This document shows positions 7,366-8,575 of a stretch of DNA of 8,575 nucleotides, one piece after another. Under the pieces are notes generated by a model. The model saw only the letters and a program-made list of their open reading frames with translations, made no database searches and was not told the DNA's origin. Numbering within the stretch: position 1 is the first letter of the stretch; each line of letters begins with the position of its first letter. A program made the position numbers and the translations under genes. The DNA comes from Actinomycetes bacterium (GTDB lineage Bacteria > Actinomycetota > Actinomycetes > Propionibacteriales > Propionibacteriaceae), in contig JAEWIK010000325.1 in the NCBI GenBank assembly GCA_023387135.1, positions 1 to 8,575 on the forward strand, in the 5' to 3' direction.

Positions 7366-7381
7366 ATGTTTACGTCATCAT
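7366..7381 (-). promoter_or_regulatory. Candidate LacI-family operator O1 on the lac operon promoter
   Basis: On the minus strand the site reads ATGATGACGTAAACAT, a dyad centred on the CG at 7373-7374 with six of eight base pairs symmetric. On the plus strand the dyad extends by one more pair to 7365-7382. It overlaps the last bases of the -10 hexamer (7380-7385) and the predicted start (about 7373), an ideal position for repression. A central CG in an imperfect 16-18 bp palindrome is typical of LacI-family operators. A close copy is at 7467-7482. That the neighbouring regulator binds it is inferred. Confidence 0.65.
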
Positions 7382-7408
7382 TGCAGCATCGTGACCGGCC
7401 GCTGTCAA
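7380..7408 (-). promoter_or_regulatory. Sigma70-type promoter of the transporter-lacZ operon
   Basis: On the minus strand a perfect TTGACA -35 (7403-7408) is separated by exactly 17 bp from TGCAAT (7380-7385), which matches TATAAT at four positions. Transcription would start near 7373, giving a leader of about 190 nt before the binding-protein ATG. The spacing and the strong -35 make this the best promoter in the window. Confidence 0.72.
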
Positions 7409-7410
7409 AG

Positions 7411-7433
7411 GTTATGTGTCACAGCCACGTAAC
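7411..7433. promoter_or_regulatory. Dyad upstream of the operon -35
   Basis: GTTATGTG (7411-7418) and CACGTAAC (7426-7433) are inverted repeats matching at seven of eight positions, with a 7-bp spacer. The smaller palindrome TGTGTCACA (7415-7423) lies inside. Just upstream of the -35 is where an activator would bind, for example a carbon-catabolite or CRP-like protein, but the sequence does not fit the TGTGA-N6-TCACA layout. The right arm is part of a weaker copy of the operator motif (7421-7436), whose ACGTAACAAT half fits 9 of 10 positions. Either role is speculative. Confidence 0.35.
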
Positions 7434-7466
7434 AATCTTCTGGGACGCGCTCGCGTGGCGGGAGTG

Positions 7467-7482
7467 ATGGTGACGTAGCCAT
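7467..7482 (+). promoter_or_regulatory. Candidate LacI-family operator O2 near the regulator gene
   Basis: ATGGTGACGTAGCCAT is a dyad centred on the CG at 7474-7475 with six of eight pairs symmetric. It matches O1, read on the minus strand, at 13 of 16 positions; the joint pattern is ATGRTGACGTARMCAT. It lies 18 bp upstream of the regulator's first ATG, suited to autoregulation. The centres of O1 and O2 are 101 bp apart, so DNA looping between them is possible. Confidence 0.6.
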
Positions 7483-7496
7483 ACGCGCGCGAGCGG

Positions 7497-7502
7497 TACG
7501 AT
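7497..7502 (+). promoter_or_regulatory. Possible -10 element overlapping the regulator's first ATG
   Basis: TACGAT fits TANNNT and ends 7 bp before the in-frame ATG at 7510, so a transcript starting there would be leaderless. The -35 region is poor (GTGACG at 7470-7475 is too far). No strong Shine-Dalgarno precedes either ATG (7501 or 7510); GAGCGG at 7491-7496 is a weak candidate for the first. This bears on which start is used. Confidence 0.25.
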
Positions 7503-8538
7503 GACTGCCATGCCGAACACCACCGGTCGCCGCCGCAGGGGCCCGTCCATCGAGGACGTGGCGAGGCTGGCAGGGGTCTCGGCGCAGACTGTCTCACGAG
7601 TGTCGACGGGCGCCGACACCGTCCGTCCGGCGACCAGGGCTCGCGTCGTCGCCGCCATGGACCAGCTCGGATACTCCCCCAACCACGCCGCCCGCGCGCT
7701 CCGGAACGGCGCCTTCGGCGCCATCGGTCTCATGGCCCACAGGTTCGAGCGGACCGGCGAGGCGCTGACCACCGAGGCCGTCATCGCCGCCGCCGAAGCC
7801 GAGAACTACGCCGTCACGCTGGTGAACGTCCGCCACGCGGACGCCGACGACTGGCAGACGGCCGCCCACAGGCTGTCGCACCAGGCCATCGACGGCCTGG
7901 TCATCATCCGCGCCGAGCAGGCGACCCCGGAATCCCTCGCCCTGCCCGCCGGCATGGCGGTGGCGGTCTCCGATTCCCGGCTGGTCGGCTACTACCCCGC
8001 GGTCAGGGCCGACCAGGTGCAGGGCGGCGCCGACGCGACGCGCCACCTGCTCGAACTCGGTCACAAGACGGTCCACCACCTCGGCGGGCCGGAGGGTTCG
8101 GACCCTGCGTTCCTGCGCGCGGCCGCCTGGCAGCGCACGCTGGAGGAGGCGGGCATCCGTCCGCCCCGGCTGTGGCGGGGTGACTGGACGGCGAGGTCTG
8201 GCTACGAGTTGGGACACCAGGTCGCCGAGGACGACTCCGTCACGGCGGTCTTCTGCGCGAACGACGAGATGGCGTTCGGCCTCATCAGGGCCCTGCACGA
8301 GCACGGCAAGTCGATCCCGGGGGACATCTCGATCGTGGGCTTCGACGGGATCGCGCTCAGCGAGTACGCCTTCCCGCCGCTCACCACGGTCAAGCAGGAC
8401 TTCCGCGTCATCGGCCAGGAGCTCGTCAGGCTCGTCCTCACGCAGATCAGGTCGTCGACCAGGTCGGCGCAACTGAGCGTGGTGGTGCCGACCGACCTCA
8501 TCGTCCGCGGCACCACGGCTCCCCCGCCCGCCCACTGA
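7501..8538 (+). CDS. LacI-family transcriptional regulator
   Basis: The 345-residue protein is a normal-length LacI/GalR repressor. The N-terminal helix-turn-helix spans about residues 15-60, and the hinge helix NHAARALRNG is at 61-70. The recognition helix SAQTVSRVS (27-35) is close to the YQTVSRV of E. coli LacI and keeps the Gln (Q29) that contacts the operator there. The ligand-binding domain (about 73-338) has the usual ANDEMAFG (253-260) and VGFDGIALSEYAFPPLTTV (279-297) motifs. The gene is divergent from the transporter-lacZ operon, and both promoters carry matching dyads, so it most likely represses that operon and itself until a galactoside-derived inducer binds. Either ATG at 7501 or ATG at 7510 may be the start; the HTH is intact in both. 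The family is secure; the effector is unknown. Confidence 0.95.
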   Translation: MTAMPNTTGRRRRGPSIEDVARLAGVSAQTVSRVSTGADTVRPATRARVVAAMDQLGYSPNHAARALRNGAFGAIGLMAHRFERTGEALTTEAVIAAAEAENYAVTLVNVRHADADDWQTAAHRLSHQAIDGLVIIRAEQATPESLALPAGMAVAVSDSRLVGYYPAVRADQVQGGADATRHLLELGHKTVHHLGGPEGSDPAFLRAAAWQRTLEEAGIRPPRLWRGDWTARSGYELGHQVAEDDSVTAVFCANDEMAFGLIRALHEHGKSIPGDISIVGFDGIALSEYAFPPLTTVKQDFRVIGQELVRLVLTQIRSSTRSAQLSVVVPTDLIVRGTTAPPPAH

Positions 8539-8545
8539 GCGGTCC

Positions 8546-8569
8546 GCCCCGAGCCTGCAGCGAGGGGGC
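8546..8569 (+). terminator. Weak hairpin after the regulator gene
   Basis: GCCCC (8546-8550) can pair with GGGGC (8565-8569) around a 14-base loop containing the palindrome CTGCAG. It begins 7 bp after the regulator stop, so it may be a terminator, but the stem is short and the window ends at 8575. Confidence 0.25.
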
Positions 8570-8575
8570 TACCAG

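Noticed and set aside
7415..7423. TGTGTCACA as a CRP/GlxR site
   Set aside because: The TGTGA-N6-TCACA spacing is not met; kept only as part of a larger dyad of unknown role.
7594..8535. 313-codon open frame on the minus strand
   Set aside because: Antisense shadow of the LacI-family gene, with Arg/Gly/Asp-rich repeats of codon bias and no domain.

Overview
The window is high-GC DNA with mostly GC-ending codons, several GTG starts and short stop/start overlaps. The tmRNA tag peptide, ANTQRTDFALAA, ends in the FALAA form common in actinobacteria. I infer a member of the Actinomycetota and cannot place it further from sequence alone.

Layout, left to right. Positions 1-113 hold no gene, only stem-loops that probably end the tmRNA transcript. 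Positions 114-480 (minus strand) are ssrA, the tmRNA gene. Positions 481-581 are a divergent promoter region with a 10-bp tandem repeat. Positions 582-950 (plus) encode a small cytosolic FKBP-type prolyl isomerase. A compact stem-loop at 959-974 separates it from the convergent lac-type operon.

The main unit is a four-gene operon on the minus strand, transcribed from about 7373 down to 975. It encodes a lipoprotein sugar-binding protein (5841-7181), a MalF-type permease (4800-5768), a MalG-type permease (3998-4807) and a LacZ-type GH2 beta-galactosidase (975-4001). A divergent LacI-family regulator lies at 7501-8538. The simplest reading is that a beta-galactoside is captured outside the cell, imported intact by a CUT1-type ABC transporter and hydrolysed in the cytosol, under LacI-type repression. 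No ATP-binding subunit is encoded here, so a shared ATPase elsewhere (MsiK-like) is expected.

The most informative non-coding signals are in the 319-bp divergent spacer and inside the operon. A good sigma70-type promoter (TTGACA, 17 bp, TGCAAT) drives the operon. A 16-bp dyad operator candidate overlaps its -10 and start site, and a second copy (13 of 16 bases identical) lies just upstream of the regulator. The operon leader is about 190 nt and contains a possible 49-codon leader ORF behind a strong Shine-Dalgarno. A 12-bp stem with a GAGA tetraloop sits between the binding-protein gene and the first permease gene, where it could set their expression ratio.

I see no CRISPR array, insertion sequence, integrase, defence gene or clearly new system. 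The gene content is a fairly conventional sugar-utilisation locus; what is worth following up is the regulatory architecture.
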